A DNA stretch of 60,723 nucleotides from Helicobacter monodelphidis (GCF_003288845.1 NZ_NHYN01000011.1:1-60723); one strand, 5' to 3'. Counted from the stretch's first letter, positions 1 through 9,600 are shown. The notes: generated by a model from the letters alone, not told the origin. A program made the numbers and translations.

Positions 1-99
1 TGGAACGAAAAGACTTTTTGGATTGATGGATTTTTTGCTTGTAGTATAGGCGAAGCAAACCCTGAAACAATCAAGGCTTATATAGAGAATCAAGGATAG
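1..99 (+). CDS. tnpA: IS200/IS605-type TnpA transposase, C-terminal end (partial)
   Basis: Frame 1 is open from the window edge to the TAG at 97-99 and encodes 32 residues. The end reads TIKAYIENQG, which matches the final helix of Y1 (HUH) transposases of the IS200/IS605 family; its Tyr (codon 79-81) is the expected catalytic nucleophile. The HUH motif lies upstream of the window. A hairpin typical of an element end follows at 129-150. No tnpB follows on this side, so the element is either tnpA-only or carries tnpB upstream. Whether the full gene is intact cannot be judged. Confidence 0.8.
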   Translation, partial: WNEKTFWIDGFFACSIGEANPETIKAYIENQG

Positions 100-128
100 G
101 TTACTCGCTTATGCTCGTTGGCATTCAG

Positions 129-150
129 CCCAACCGCTAAAGCAGTTGGG
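129..150 (+). repeat. Subterminal hairpin of the IS200/IS605 right end
   Basis: CCCAACCGC and GCAGTTGGG form a 9-bp imperfect stem (one C/A mismatch) around a TAAA loop, 29 bases after the tnpA stop. Family members carry such imperfect hairpins just inside each end, where TnpA binds single-stranded DNA. The exact cleavage site beyond it was not identified; the element should end before about 216. Confidence 0.65.
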
Positions 151-216
151 ATTTCTGCTAGAGATTGGTTAAAAGCCACATAGCGTGTAAAGATTAAATC
201 TAAACCTCTTTATAAG

Positions 217-663
217 TTAATGCAATACAGATTCTAACAATGTCGCAATACGTTTTGGGCTAGCAATATTCCCAATACGTTTTGCAACAATATTGATAAT
301 TTGATTCATATTCTCCTTTGAACTACTGCCAATCTCTAAAATAACTTCCAGAATAGCAGCTTGAATCTCTTCATCGCTTAATTCATGAGGAATATAAGAG
401 AGAAGTATCCTCATTGCCTCTTCTTCTTTTTTGCATAAATCATCTAAACCAGCAGTTTTATATTGCTTTATAGATTCTTCTTTCTGATAGTAATTATTTT
501 TTAAAATATTTATAATATCATCGTTATCTAATTCAGATTGTTTTTGGGCTTCAAGTTTCATAATTTCCTCATTTACAAGCGTTAAAAGATAAGATTTTAA
601 AAAGTTTTCATTTTGTTCCGCAATTTTTATATCTTCAAGAATCTTTGCTTGAATTAGATTCAT
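217..663 (-). CDS. yqeY: GatB/YqeY domain protein
   Basis: The 148-residue protein matches the YqeY family in length and layout. It has a charged helical N-terminus, an LKNNYYQKEESIKQY-like central helix, and a C-terminal small domain related to the tail of GatB (residues about 95-148), which in GatB helps bind tRNA. The family's role is not well defined. The ATG at 663 has AAGGAG-like spacing (aaggagatgatATG). The gene is transcribed leftward, divergent from flgH, from a TATAAT at 715-720, and converges on the IS remnant. Confidence 0.85.
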   Translation of the reverse strand: MNLIQAKILEDIKIAEQNENFLKSYLLTLVNEEIMKLEAQKQSELDNDDIINILKNNYYQKEESIKQYKTAGLDDLCKKEEEAMRILLSYIPHELSDEEIQAAILEVILEIGSSSKENMNQIINIVAKRIGNIASPKRIATLLESVLH

Positions 664-694
664 ATCATCTCCTTAAAAAGGTTGTTTTTGATTA

Positions 695-710
695 TGGAAT
701 AGCCTTTGCT
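695..710 (+). promoter_or_regulatory. Sigma-54 (RpoN) promoter of flgH
   Basis: TGGAATAGCCTTTGCT has the -24 GG at 696-697 and the -12 GC at 708-709, with exactly 10 bases between them, as in the TGGCAC-N5-TTGCT consensus. It lies 41 bases before the flgH ATG. RpoN controls the hook and basal-body class of flagellar genes in Campylobacter and Helicobacter, which fits the gene downstream. Confidence 0.75.
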
Positions 711-714
711 TAAA

Positions 715-720
715 ATTATA
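715..720 (-). promoter_or_regulatory. Extended -10 of the yqeY promoter
   Basis: On the minus strand TTTTGCTATAAT gives an extended -10 box (TGCTATAAT). Transcription would start near 708, about 45 bases before the yqeY ATG and on top of the sigma-54 -12 element of flgH. Confidence 0.55.
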
Positions 721-750
721 GCAAAACTCCAATAACAAAAGGATAGAAAA

Positions 751-1548
751 ATGTGCAAAGGAAAGAATATGAGTTTTCAATTTGCTTCACCGATGGAAGG
801 TGGCTCTCATAAAGTTTTAAGAAAAAAGTTGGTTAATTCAGCTTTGCTTACTTCTAGTCTTGCAATGATATTTTCTTTGAGTGGTTGTCTTGCAACAGCT
901 GACCCTAATATGTCCTTTAAGCCACCACAATATGTTGAAGAAATTCCAGCAAGAGAAGTTGAAGAGAATTTTGGAAATGCTGGAAGTCTCTTTGGGCAGG
1001 GTGATAATCCTATCTTTGCGGACCGCAGAGCGATGAAACTCAATGATTTGGTTACAGTTGTTATCAATGAGAATGTTACAGCATCTAGCACAGGAAACAA
1101 GGCTATTACAGACAATTCTAACTTTACACTTTCTAGCCCATCCGTTGCTTATGGTGGAACAAGTGGTTCAATTGGTGGTTTAGTGAATAGCTTTAACAAT
1201 ATGACAAGCTTTGGTGTAACATCTGGAAATAACACTTCCACATTTAATGGAACAGGAAACCAAAATCGTCAAGATAGCTTTGTTACAACAATTTCGGCAA
1301 GAATCATTAAGGTAATGGAAAATGGTAATTACTTCATTGAGGGTGGACGTGAGATTATGGTAAATGGAGAGAAACAAATTATTCGCCTAACCGGAGTTAT
1401 TCGCCCTTATGATATCGGTAGAAATAATACAATCAATTCACAATATATTGCTGATGCAAAAATTATGTACGATACAGAAGGCGAGATTCGTCGTAGTATG
1501 GAACGAGGTTGGGGAACAAAGCTCATCACAGCACTATGGCCATTTTAA
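751..1548 (+). CDS. flgH: Flagellar basal body L-ring lipoprotein FlgH
   Basis: FlgH forms the outer-membrane L-ring bushing of the flagellar rod. The 265-residue protein shows family blocks: GSLFGQGDNPIFADRRA near residue 80, VNDLVTVVINE-like sequence, and RLTGVIRPYDI near residue 215. A signal peptide ends at a lipobox, SLSGC, with Cys46. The N-region is long. ATG 751 has AAGGATAGAAAA in front, and ATG 769 (residue 7) also has AAGGA at good spacing, so either start could be used. pseF follows 35 bases downstream, linking ring assembly with flagellin glycosylation genes, as in H. pylori HP0325-HP0327. Confidence 0.95.
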   Translation: MCKGKNMSFQFASPMEGGSHKVLRKKLVNSALLTSSLAMIFSLSGCLATADPNMSFKPPQYVEEIPAREVEENFGNAGSLFGQGDNPIFADRRAMKLNDLVTVVINENVTASSTGNKAITDNSNFTLSSPSVAYGGTSGSIGGLVNSFNNMTSFGVTSGNNTSTFNGTGNQNRQDSFVTTISARIIKVMENGNYFIEGGREIMVNGEKQIIRLTGVIRPYDIGRNNTINSQYIADAKIMYDTEGEIRRSMERGWGTKLITALWPF

Positions 1549-1583
1549 TTAATGATCAGTTTTTTAGATTCTAAGGATTAAAA

Positions 1584-2273
1584 ATGCAAAATATCGCCCT
1601 GCTTCCCGCAAGAGGTGGAAGTAAAAGAATTCCTAAAAAGAATATAAAAAATTTTCTAGGAAAACCTATCATCCATTATCCCATTGCTATGCTACAATCA
1701 GCGAATATTTTTCATCAGATTGTTGTTAGCAGTGATGATGATGAGATTATAGAAATTGCAAAACAAGCTGGAGCAATTGCCCCTTTCAAGCGTCCTGATT
1801 CTATTAGTGATGATTATGCGACAACAAGAGATGTCATATCCCATGCTATTGAAGCCTTGCAACTAAAGATTGATGATTGTCTTTGCTGTATCTATCCCAC
1901 TGCCGTCCTCATTCAGAAAGAATCAGTTATTCAAGGACGCAAAATGCTTAATAATGGGTTTAAATTTGCACTCAGCATTACAGAATTTGACTATTCAATA
2001 TGGCGGGGATTCCGAGCTTTAAAAAACGGGGCATTAGAGATGCTTTACCCCCAATTTCTTAATACACGTTCTCAAGATTTAGACACAATCTACCATGACG
2101 CAGGGGGTTTTTATTGGGGGAGTGTTGAAGCATGGAAAAGCAATCAACCCTTATTTGGAGATCATTCCTATGGTGTCTTGCTACCCTCATCACAAACCCA
2201 AGATATTGATACCCCGCAAGATTGGGAATTAGCGGAATTAAAATATCATCTTCTGCATTCAACACATAAATAA
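1584..2273 (+). CDS. pseF: CMP-pseudaminic acid cytidylyltransferase PseF
   Basis: PseF activates pseudaminic acid with CTP to CMP-Pse, the donor for flagellin glycosylation in the cytosol. The 229-residue protein has the nucleotide-binding loop ARGGSKRIPKKN at residues 8-19, as in CMP-sialate synthetases, and DAGGFYWG near residue 172, which is typical of PseF. The next gene, pseG, starts 4 bases after the stop. In H. pylori these two activities are fused in one protein (HP0326); here they are separate genes. Confidence 0.92.
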   Translation: MQNIALLPARGGSKRIPKKNIKNFLGKPIIHYPIAMLQSANIFHQIVVSSDDDEIIEIAKQAGAIAPFKRPDSISDDYATTRDVISHAIEALQLKIDDCLCCIYPTAVLIQKESVIQGRKMLNNGFKFALSITEFDYSIWRGFRALKNGALEMLYPQFLNTRSQDLDTIYHDAGGFYWGSVEAWKSNQPLFGDHSYGVLLPSSQTQDIDTPQDWELAELKYHLLHSTHK

Positions 2274-2277
2274 TCTA

Positions 2278-3201
2278 ATGAATGCAGTCATTTTTACAGA
2301 AGCATCAGAATCCATCGGAATGGGACACTTGAGACGTTGTGAGGCATTAGCAGAAATCTTAAAAGAAAAGGGAGTTTGTGTTGAGATTTTACTAAACACT
2401 TCTCCTCATTCAAGGAATATTCAATCTGCAGATATTGTAGTCATTGACTCTTATCTCCTCCCTTTAGAATCTTATTGTTTTGTTGCAGATTCTGTATCAG
2501 AATCTTTATATTTTGACGATACAATGCGACTACAATACCCGCGTGGAATAATTTTAAATCCAGCACTAGGGGCACTCAAGCTTCCCTATAAAGAATCTAA
2601 AAATCATCGGCTGTTTATCGGCGTTCAATACGCCCTACTAAGAAAAGAATTTCGTTATCTTTTTAATACTCCCCCTATAAAAATATTCCGCAATGAAATT
2701 CAAAAAATTATCATTAGTGGTGGTGGTGGTAAAATAGGAGAAAAATATTCTCAAAAAATAAAAGCCTTAATCAATAAACATTTTTCACATATTCAAGTTG
2801 ATTATTTAAACCCACAAAAAGGTCTAAATGCACAAGAGATTAAAGAACTTTTTTTAAATTCTGATTTAGCAATCTCAGCAGCAGGAGGAACATTAAATGA
2901 ACTTGCAATTTGTGGAACTCCGAGTATTATTTTTTGTCTTGTTGAAAATCAAATTTATAATTTTAGGGCATGGACTGAAACAAATTATATGATACCTTTC
3001 GAAAGCGATTCACAATGTCTTGTAAACCAAAAAAATGATTTAATATGGGAACAGAATTTATTGCAGAATATAGAAAGAATGCAAAGCAAGAGTTTAAGAG
3101 AAGAATTAAGCCAAAACTTGAGGACAACAATGATGAGAAACTATTGGAATGCCCTCCCTTTCATTAAAGATATTCCAAAAAATGGAACTCTATTTGCTTA
3201 G
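2278..3201 (+). CDS. pseG: UDP-2,4-diacetamido-2,4,6-trideoxy-beta-L-altropyranose hydrolase PseG
   Basis: PseG removes UDP from the altropyranose intermediate, step 4 of CMP-pseudaminate synthesis. The 307-residue protein has a GT-B-like fold signature: N-terminal SIGMGHLRRC (residues 13-22) with the catalytic-type His, and a C-terminal loop SAAGGTLNELAICGTP (residues about 200-215) that binds the uracil-linked phosphate. The start lies 4 bases after pseF, implying coupled translation. A structured spacer follows before the next gene. Confidence 0.92.
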   Translation: MNAVIFTEASESIGMGHLRRCEALAEILKEKGVCVEILLNTSPHSRNIQSADIVVIDSYLLPLESYCFVADSVSESLYFDDTMRLQYPRGIILNPALGALKLPYKESKNHRLFIGVQYALLRKEFRYLFNTPPIKIFRNEIQKIIISGGGGKIGEKYSQKIKALINKHFSHIQVDYLNPQKGLNAQEIKELFLNSDLAISAAGGTLNELAICGTPSIIFCLVENQIYNFRAWTETNYMIPFESDSQCLVNQKNDLIWEQNLLQNIERMQSKSLREELSQNLRTTMMRNYWNALPFIKDIPKNGTLFA

Positions 3202-3228
3202 TGTATAGATACACCTTGAGTGCAAGGT
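3201..3228 (+). repeat. Two adjacent, partly exclusive hairpins between pseG and the 82-aa gene
   Basis: GTGTAT-AG-ATACAC (3201-3214) is a perfect palindrome that begins in the pseG stop codon. ACCTTG-AGTG-CAAGGT (3213-3228) is a second perfect 6-bp stem sharing the bases AC with the first, so both cannot form fully together. No T-run follows, so this is not a standard terminator. It could set mRNA processing or partial read-through in the operon. Confidence 0.45.
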
Positions 3229-3253
3229 TTGCTAAGGAAATTGGGAGAAAAAA

Positions 3254-3502
3254 ATGGTAAACACGAAAGAGATTGAAAGCAATCTAGGTAACTTAATGAG
3301 TCGTGATTCTTTGAGTAAAGAATTATTGTTAGAACATTTGGAGAATCTCAAAAACATAGAGAATCAAGCCGATAAAGCAACAACACACGGTGGATTAGAT
3401 TCTATATTGAGTGAATCTTTAGCCAGTAATCAGCCTTTTTGGCTTCGATTTTCACGTTTTAATGAAGCAATCTTAGAGACAAGCCGGATTGTTCTAAAGT
3501 AA
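3254..3502 (+). CDS. Unknown 82-residue protein within the pse operon
   Basis: I do not recognise this family. The protein is mostly helical and acidic in its first half, with a QPFWLRFSRFNEAI segment near residue 60; no signal peptide, membrane span or cysteine is visible. GGGAG lies 6 bases before the ATG, so it is probably translated. It sits between pseG and pseH in the same direction, 16 bases before the pseH GTG, which suggests a role tied to pseudaminate or flagellin modification. That is context only. Confidence 0.65.
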   Translation: MVNTKEIESNLGNLMSRDSLSKELLLEHLENLKNIENQADKATTHGGLDSILSESLASNQPFWLRFSRFNEAILETSRIVLK

Positions 3503-3518
3503 TCCAATAGGTATTTCT

Positions 3519-4061
3519 GTGAAACAAAATTTAATTCTGGAGCAGAACTATAATGTTGAGAATCTTTTTTTGAAACATTTTACCGCCTTAAGCGAAGAAG
3601 AAAGTGAGGCGGTGAGAAGTTGGCGAAATCATCAAGAGGTTCGTGCATTTATGTATCAGCAACACATCACTTCCAAAGAAGAACACCAACGATTTGTTAA
3701 GGGTTTACACAATAATTTAGAAAAGGGTTATTGGGCTGTCTTCAAGGAAAATGAGGGCTTAGGTGTTATTTCTTTAACACGTATTAATATTTTTCATTCT
3801 TACGCGTTTTTAGGAATCTATGTTTCTCCACAATGGCACCATCAAGGCGTTGGCAAGCAGCTTTTGTCTGCATTGGAATTTTTAGCTTTTCAAAAAATTG
3901 GTTTGCATAGTTTGCGTTTGGAGGTTTTAGAGGAAAATCAAAAAGCTATCGCATTCTATGAACGAAACGGCTTCCTTAAAGAGGGATGCCTAAGAGATTT
4001 TGCTCTTATTCATGGGCAATTTAAAAATATTGTTTTGATGGGAAAAATTGATGAAAACTAA
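3519..4061 (+). CDS. pseH: UDP-4-amino-4,6-dideoxy-AltNAc N-acetyltransferase PseH
   Basis: PseH uses acetyl-CoA to acetylate the 4-amino sugar in the third step of CMP-pseudaminate synthesis. The 180-residue GNAT fold shows SWRNHQEVRAFM near residue 35, the acetyl-CoA loop QWHHQGVGKQLL (residues about 107-118), and a C-terminal EENQKAIAFYERNGF. The start is GTG at 3519 with AGG 7 bases upstream. Its stop overlaps the start of pseI. Confidence 0.92.
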   Translation: MKQNLILEQNYNVENLFLKHFTALSEEESEAVRSWRNHQEVRAFMYQQHITSKEEHQRFVKGLHNNLEKGYWAVFKENEGLGVISLTRINIFHSYAFLGIYVSPQWHHQGVGKQLLSALEFLAFQKIGLHSLRLEVLEENQKAIAFYERNGFLKEGCLRDFALIHGQFKNIVLMGKIDEN

Positions 4062-5073
4062 ACCTTATCCACTGCTTATTGCTGAACTTTCAGCAAATCA
4101 TAATCAAAATTTGGAATTAGCCTTAAAAAGTATTAAAGCAGCAAAAGAGGCGGGTGCTGATGGCATCAAGCTACAAACTTACACGGCTGATACACTCACC
4201 CTTGACTCTGATAAAGAGTATTTTAAAATAAAAAATGGAACTCTTTGGGATGGAGAAACATTGTATAGTCTTTATCAAAAAGCTTACACTCCATGGGAGT
4301 GGCATGCAGAACTTTTTAGTTATGCCCATTCTTTAGGACTTTTATGCTTTTCTACCCCATTTGACACAACTGCGGTAGATTTTTTAGAAGAATTGAAAAA
4401 CCCGATTTACAAAATTGCTTCTTTTGAAATTAATGATATTCCCTTAATTCAATATGCAGCACAAACACAAAAACCGATAATTCTTTCCACAGGAATTGCA
4501 ACTCTAGAAGAAATTGAAGAAGCCCTACAAGCTTGCTATAGTGTAGGGAACAGAGATGTGAGTATTCTTGTCTGTACCTCATCATACCCAACACCAATTC
4601 AAAACGCAAACCTTGCAAGAATCACAGATTTACAACAACGATTCAATGTTAAAGTTGGCTTGAGTGACCACACAATGGGTAGTACTGCAGCTATAGTGGC
4701 TTCCATTCTTGGTGCAAATCTCATCGAAAAACATTTTATTTTAGACAGAGGACTTGGGGGTGCAGACAGCGCCTTTAGTATGGAACCCCTAGAATTCCAA
4801 GAAATGAAAAACCAAATTCAAATTGCTTGCGATTCCATCGGCGAAAGTCATTATGAAATAACAAAAAACTTAGAATCATCAAGAATGTTTAAACGAAGTT
4901 TATTTGTATGCAAAGATATACAAGCAGGTGAACTATTCACTCCCGATAATATCCGTTCTATTCGTCCGGGATATGGACTTGAACCAAAACATTTATCAAA
5001 GATTCTTGGTCGACGCTCAAAATGCGATATTCAACGTGGAGAACCTTTAAAATGGGAAATGGTGGACTCATAA
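4051..5073 (+). CDS. pseI: Pseudaminic acid synthase PseI
   Basis: PseI condenses the hexose with phosphoenolpyruvate to pseudaminic acid. The 340-residue protein has the NeuB TIM-barrel motif IAELSANHNQ (residues 8-17), GADGIKLQTYTADTLT, and a C-terminal SAF (antifreeze-like) domain from about residue 285 (LFVCKDIQAGELFTPDNIRS). ATG 4051 is preferred to the TTG just upstream because GGGA is well spaced to it. It overlaps pseH by 11 bases. pseB and pseC, which make the earlier intermediates, are not in the window. Confidence 0.93.
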   Translation: MKTKPYPLLIAELSANHNQNLELALKSIKAAKEAGADGIKLQTYTADTLTLDSDKEYFKIKNGTLWDGETLYSLYQKAYTPWEWHAELFSYAHSLGLLCFSTPFDTTAVDFLEELKNPIYKIASFEINDIPLIQYAAQTQKPIILSTGIATLEEIEEALQACYSVGNRDVSILVCTSSYPTPIQNANLARITDLQQRFNVKVGLSDHTMGSTAAIVASILGANLIEKHFILDRGLGGADSAFSMEPLEFQEMKNQIQIACDSIGESHYEITKNLESSRMFKRSLFVCKDIQAGELFTPDNIRSIRPGYGLEPKHLSKILGRRSKCDIQRGEPLKWEMVDS

Positions 5074-5096
5074 TATAGATTTTAAACATTTTTCGT

Positions 5097-5102
5097 TAGA
5101 AT
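5097..5102 (+). promoter_or_regulatory. Possible -10 of the thrC promoter
   Basis: TAGAAT lies 31 bases before the thrC ATG in the 59-base gap after pseI. There is no clear TGn extension, and read-through from the pse operon is also possible. Confidence 0.3.
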
Positions 5103-5132
5103 GCGTGGAATAAAACGAATGAGGTTGACAGA

Positions 5133-6584
5133 ATGTTAAAACAAACACGCGGTGAAAGATTAAGTAGCCCTAAAAGTCTAAGTTTTGAAGAGGCCATTTT
5201 GAACCCAACAGCAAGTTTTGGTGGGCTTTATGCTCCACAGGCACTTCCTCTGCTAGGAACAGAAGCAATTTTGAGGTTATCCTCTCTCTCTTATGTGCAA
5301 CTTGCAAAAGAAATTTTTTCTCTCTTGGGAATTGAGATTGATGAAAAAATACTCAATGACTCTCTCTCCTTATATAAACATTTTGATAATCCAGATGACC
5401 CTGTCCCTTTAGTAAAAATTAATGATAGTCTGTATGTGCAAGAGCTTTACCACGGACCGACGCGAGCTTTTAAAGATATAGCACTACAACCTTTTGGACT
5501 TCTACTTTCAGAAATTGCACAAAAAAGAAATGAACATTACTTAATTCTTGCAGCCACAAGTGGTGATACAGGACCTGCAACTTTGCAATCTTTTGCAAAT
5601 CGTAAAAATATCTCTGTTGTTTGTTTATACCCAAGTGGTGGAACAAGTGATGTGCAACGTTTGCAGATGACAACTGCTAATGCAAAAAATCTCAAGGTTA
5701 TCGGCATTAAAGGCAACTTTGATGATGCACAAACAGCATTAAAAAACCTACTAAATGACCAAAATTTTAAAGAGGAATTGCAGAAAAAAAACATCTTACT
5801 TTCAGCTGCAAATTCTGTTAATTTTGGACGCATTGCATTCCAAATTGTTTATCACGTCTATAGTGCGTTAAAATTCTATAAAAGAGGTGTGGACATTATT
5901 GTTCCAAGCGGCAATTTTGGTAATGCCTTAGGGGCTTTTTATGCAAAAGTTATGGGCTTTCCGATTGGTAAAATTATTATTGCAAGTAATGTCAACAATA
6001 TCCTCACAGAATGGATTACAAGCGGGGTTTATGACATTAAAGGGAGAAACTTAAAGAGGAGTGAATCTCCAGCAATGGATATTTTAAAAAGCTCCAATGT
6101 AGAGAGAATTTTATTCACACTTTATGGTGCAAGTCGCACAAAACAACTCTTAGAAGCACTCGAAAACAATGGTATTTATACACTCACGCTTAATGAACTG
6201 GAAAAATTAAAGGAGTATTTTAAAGCTTGTTATTGCAATGATGATGAGGGGAGACGTTTAATTTCCTATTACGCTAAGAATGGTTACTTATTTGATCCGC
6301 ATACAGCAACCGCATTCAAAGCTTATGATCAGTTTAAATCAATCAGTACGCATGTGAAAATCGTTCTCTCAACAGCAGAATGGACAAAATTTGCACCCAC
6401 TGTTGCCGCTGCACTAGGCAAAGAAAACCTAAGCGATGAAGAATCTTTGTGCTTTATTGCTGAAACTTTAAAAACACCCATTCATCAAAATATTCAAAGC
6501 TTATTCACAAAAAAAGAGGAACAAACTGATATTATCGAAAAAGACGATATTGCTCAAAAAATCTTGCAATGGATTCACACCTAA
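5133..6584 (+). CDS. thrC: Threonine synthase
   Basis: This enzyme converts O-phosphohomoserine to threonine with pyridoxal phosphate. The 483-residue protein follows the enterobacterial/fungal-type ThrC layout. It has ELYHGPTRAFKDIALQ with the PLP Lys at 114, ILAATSGDTGPATL (about 140-153), and PSGNFGNALGAFYAK (about 258). AGGTTGAC precedes the ATG weakly. The gene stands between the pse operon and aas. Confidence 0.95.
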   Translation: MLKQTRGERLSSPKSLSFEEAILNPTASFGGLYAPQALPLLGTEAILRLSSLSYVQLAKEIFSLLGIEIDEKILNDSLSLYKHFDNPDDPVPLVKINDSLYVQELYHGPTRAFKDIALQPFGLLLSEIAQKRNEHYLILAATSGDTGPATLQSFANRKNISVVCLYPSGGTSDVQRLQMTTANAKNLKVIGIKGNFDDAQTALKNLLNDQNFKEELQKKNILLSAANSVNFGRIAFQIVYHVYSALKFYKRGVDIIVPSGNFGNALGAFYAKVMGFPIGKIIIASNVNNILTEWITSGVYDIKGRNLKRSESPAMDILKSSNVERILFTLYGASRTKQLLEALENNGIYTLTLNELEKLKEYFKACYCNDDEGRRLISYYAKNGYLFDPHTATAFKAYDQFKSISTHVKIVLSTAEWTKFAPTVAAALGKENLSDEESLCFIAETLKTPIHQNIQSLFTKKEEQTDIIEKDDIAQKILQWIHT

Positions 6585-6671
6585 CCTTTCTAACATCACC
6601 TCCATTCGCATATCTTGAAAGTTAATGGGTTTTTTAGATATAGTTTTAGTACTTAATCTGATAGGAGTCAT

Positions 6672-9600
6672 ATGACAAGATTATTGAATATTTATGGAGT
6701 GATGCCTTTCTTATGTGTTGCCTTCATCAATGCCTTTGTTGATTTGGGGCATAAAATTATTATGCAAAATAGCGTCTATAAGCTTTTTGAAGAAGCTGAA
6801 CAACTGTACTATACTGCCATCATTAATGCATTAATGTTAGTTCCTTTTGTTTTACTTTTTACACCTTCAGGTTTTTTAGCCGATCATTTTTCTAAAAATA
6901 TCGTTATGCGTGTATCAGCGTGGTTTTCTGTTGGAATTGCTTCTATCATCGCCATTTGTTACTATAGTGGATTTTTTTGGGTAGCTTTTTACCTCACATT
7001 TTTTATGGCTGTCCAATCAGCAATTTATTCTCCAGCAAAATTTGGCTACATTAAGGAACTGGTAGGAAATGAACGTTTAGCAGAAGGAAATGGAGCAATC
7101 CAAGCAGTAAGTATTATTGCTATGCTTGTCGGTATGACGCTTTTCTCATTTTTATTTGAATCATTTTATTCACCCACTGCAAGCAATACAACAGAAGTTA
7201 TCACCTCTGTTGCACCCCTCTCTTTGATTCTTCTTGCATTTGCTATTTTAGAATTAATATTAGCTTATCGCTTACCTACACTGAATACAGGCGTGAAAAG
7301 CTGTTTCAGTCGCCAAGACTACCTAAAAGGTAAATATCTTAAAAATAATTTAAAAATATTAAGAAATGATAAAACTATTTGGCGTTCTATTCTTGGAATT
7401 ACTTTATTTTGGGCAATTTCACAACTTTATATTATTTCTTTCCCAAACTACACAAAAATGAGTCTGGGTATTGATAATACATTCTTTGTTCAACTTGTCA
7501 TCGCTTGTTCTGGAGTTGGTGTAATTGTTGGCTCTGTGATTGTTACAAAATTCTCTAAAAATTACTTGGAACTCGGATTAATACCTTTTGGTGCGATTGG
7601 AATCTGCCTCATTACCTTACTTGTTCCCGCCTTTTCCTCTTTGCTACCCTATGCAGTTTTATTTTTCATTTTTGGCATAAGTGGTGCAGTTTTTTCTATT
7701 CCACTTAATTCACTCGTACAATTTCGTGCAAAAGAAGGAGAGCTGGGAAAAATTCTAGCAGGAAATAATTTTATCCAAACTATTGGAATGCTATTTTCTG
7801 TTACCATTGCTTTATTTTTTGCAAACAGCGAATTATTGTTAGGATATTATGTTTCTCCTGTTTATTTATTTATTTTTATTGCTATCTTATCTTGTCTAGG
7901 AACATTCTATCTGATTCGACTTATGCCTTTTTTGCTTGTCCGTTTTTTAGCGACTATTGCTTTTTTTCAACGTTATCGTCTCATCGTTGAAGGCTTTAAA
8001 AATCTTCCTGAAAGAGGGGGTGTTCTACTTTTAGGAAATCATATTTCATTTATTGATTGGGCAATTGTGCAAATGGCAATTCCTCGCAAAATTTTCTTTG
8101 TGATTGAACGCAGCATCTATGCAAAATGGTATATTAAAATTTTTCTTGACCGCTTTGGTGTTATTCCTGTCTCAAGTAGTCATAGCAAAAATGCAATTGA
8201 ACGCATCGAGGAATATCTAAGAAAGGGTGAAGTTGTGTGTCTTTTTCCAGAAGGAACACTCTCACGACATGGGCATTTAAACGAATTTAAAAGCGGTTTT
8301 GAATTAGCTTGCAGAAATCTCAGCGAGACAGATGCTATTATTCTCCCCTTCTACATTCGTGGACTCTGGGGAAGTAGTTTTTCGCGTAGCAATGAACAAT
8401 TCCAAAGTCGCAACAGAACACTTAGTAAACGCAATATTGCCATTGCTTTTGGAGAACCATTACCCATACACGCAAATAAAGATGAAGTAAAAGCAAAAGT
8501 TTTTGAACTTTCTTTTAAAGCATGGGAATCCCAATGTGTTAGCCTTGAAACCATAGGGAGAGCATGGATTAGTGGTGCTAAAAAGCATCTTTCATCCATT
8601 GCAATGATTGACCCACTTGCAGGGGAGCTAAGTTACCGCAAAATGCTCGCACTTTCCATTCTGCTTTCCCTCAAATGGAAGCACAAAAAAACCTACTTTA
8701 AAGAAGGTGAATTTGCACCGGATTCTGAATGTATAGGTATTTTATTACCTGCCTCCTTTGCCTCAACGCTTTGTAACCTTTCCTTATTACTTGCTTCCAA
8801 AGTTGTGGTAAATTTGAATTTTACAGCGGGACAAAAGGCACTTCTAGCCGCCGTAAATGGAGCAAAAATTAAGCAAATTTTGACTTCGCGCGCATTTCTT
8901 GAGAAACTTGAAAACAAGGGAATTCATATTGCTTTTGATGATACTGAAATGATTTATATGGAAGATATTGTAGCTGAATTCAAAGAGAAAAAAAGTAAAA
9001 TTGCTGCACTGATGGCACTTTGCACTCTCATGCCAACAAGTCTATTGCAAAATGCCTTTAGCAAAGCAAGAAACAATCAATCTGTTGCGGCAATTCTCTT
9101 TAGTAGCGGTAGTGAGGGGATACCCAAAGGCATTATGCTCAACCATCTAAATATTATGAGTAATATTGCGCAAATTTCTGATGTTTTATGTGTGCAAAAT
9201 GACGATGTTATTCTCTCTTCTTTGCCTCCTTTTCACGCATTTGGTCTGACCGTAACTACATTTTTACCATTGATTGAGGGCATTCCATCTGTTAGCTTTG
9301 CTGACCCCACAGATGCCTTAGGAATTGCAAAAGTCATTGCAAAAAATAATGTAACAATTCTATGCGGAACTTCCACATTTTTAGGACTTTATGCACGAAA
9401 CAAAAAACTTAACAAATTAATGTTTGAATCTTTACGGGTTGTTGTCTCTGGAGCTGAGAAACTCAAGCCTGAAGTGCGACAAGCCTTTGAACTAAAGTTC
9501 CATAAAAATATTTATGAAGGTTATGGGGCAACGGAAACAACACCTGTTGTAAGTGTGAATTTACCAAGTAAATTTGATGTAAAAAACTGGCAACTTCATA

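Noticed and set aside
2716-2730. GGT/TGG trinucleotide repeat in pseG
   Set aside because: It keeps the reading frame and codes for a Gly loop in the fold, so it is not a switch.
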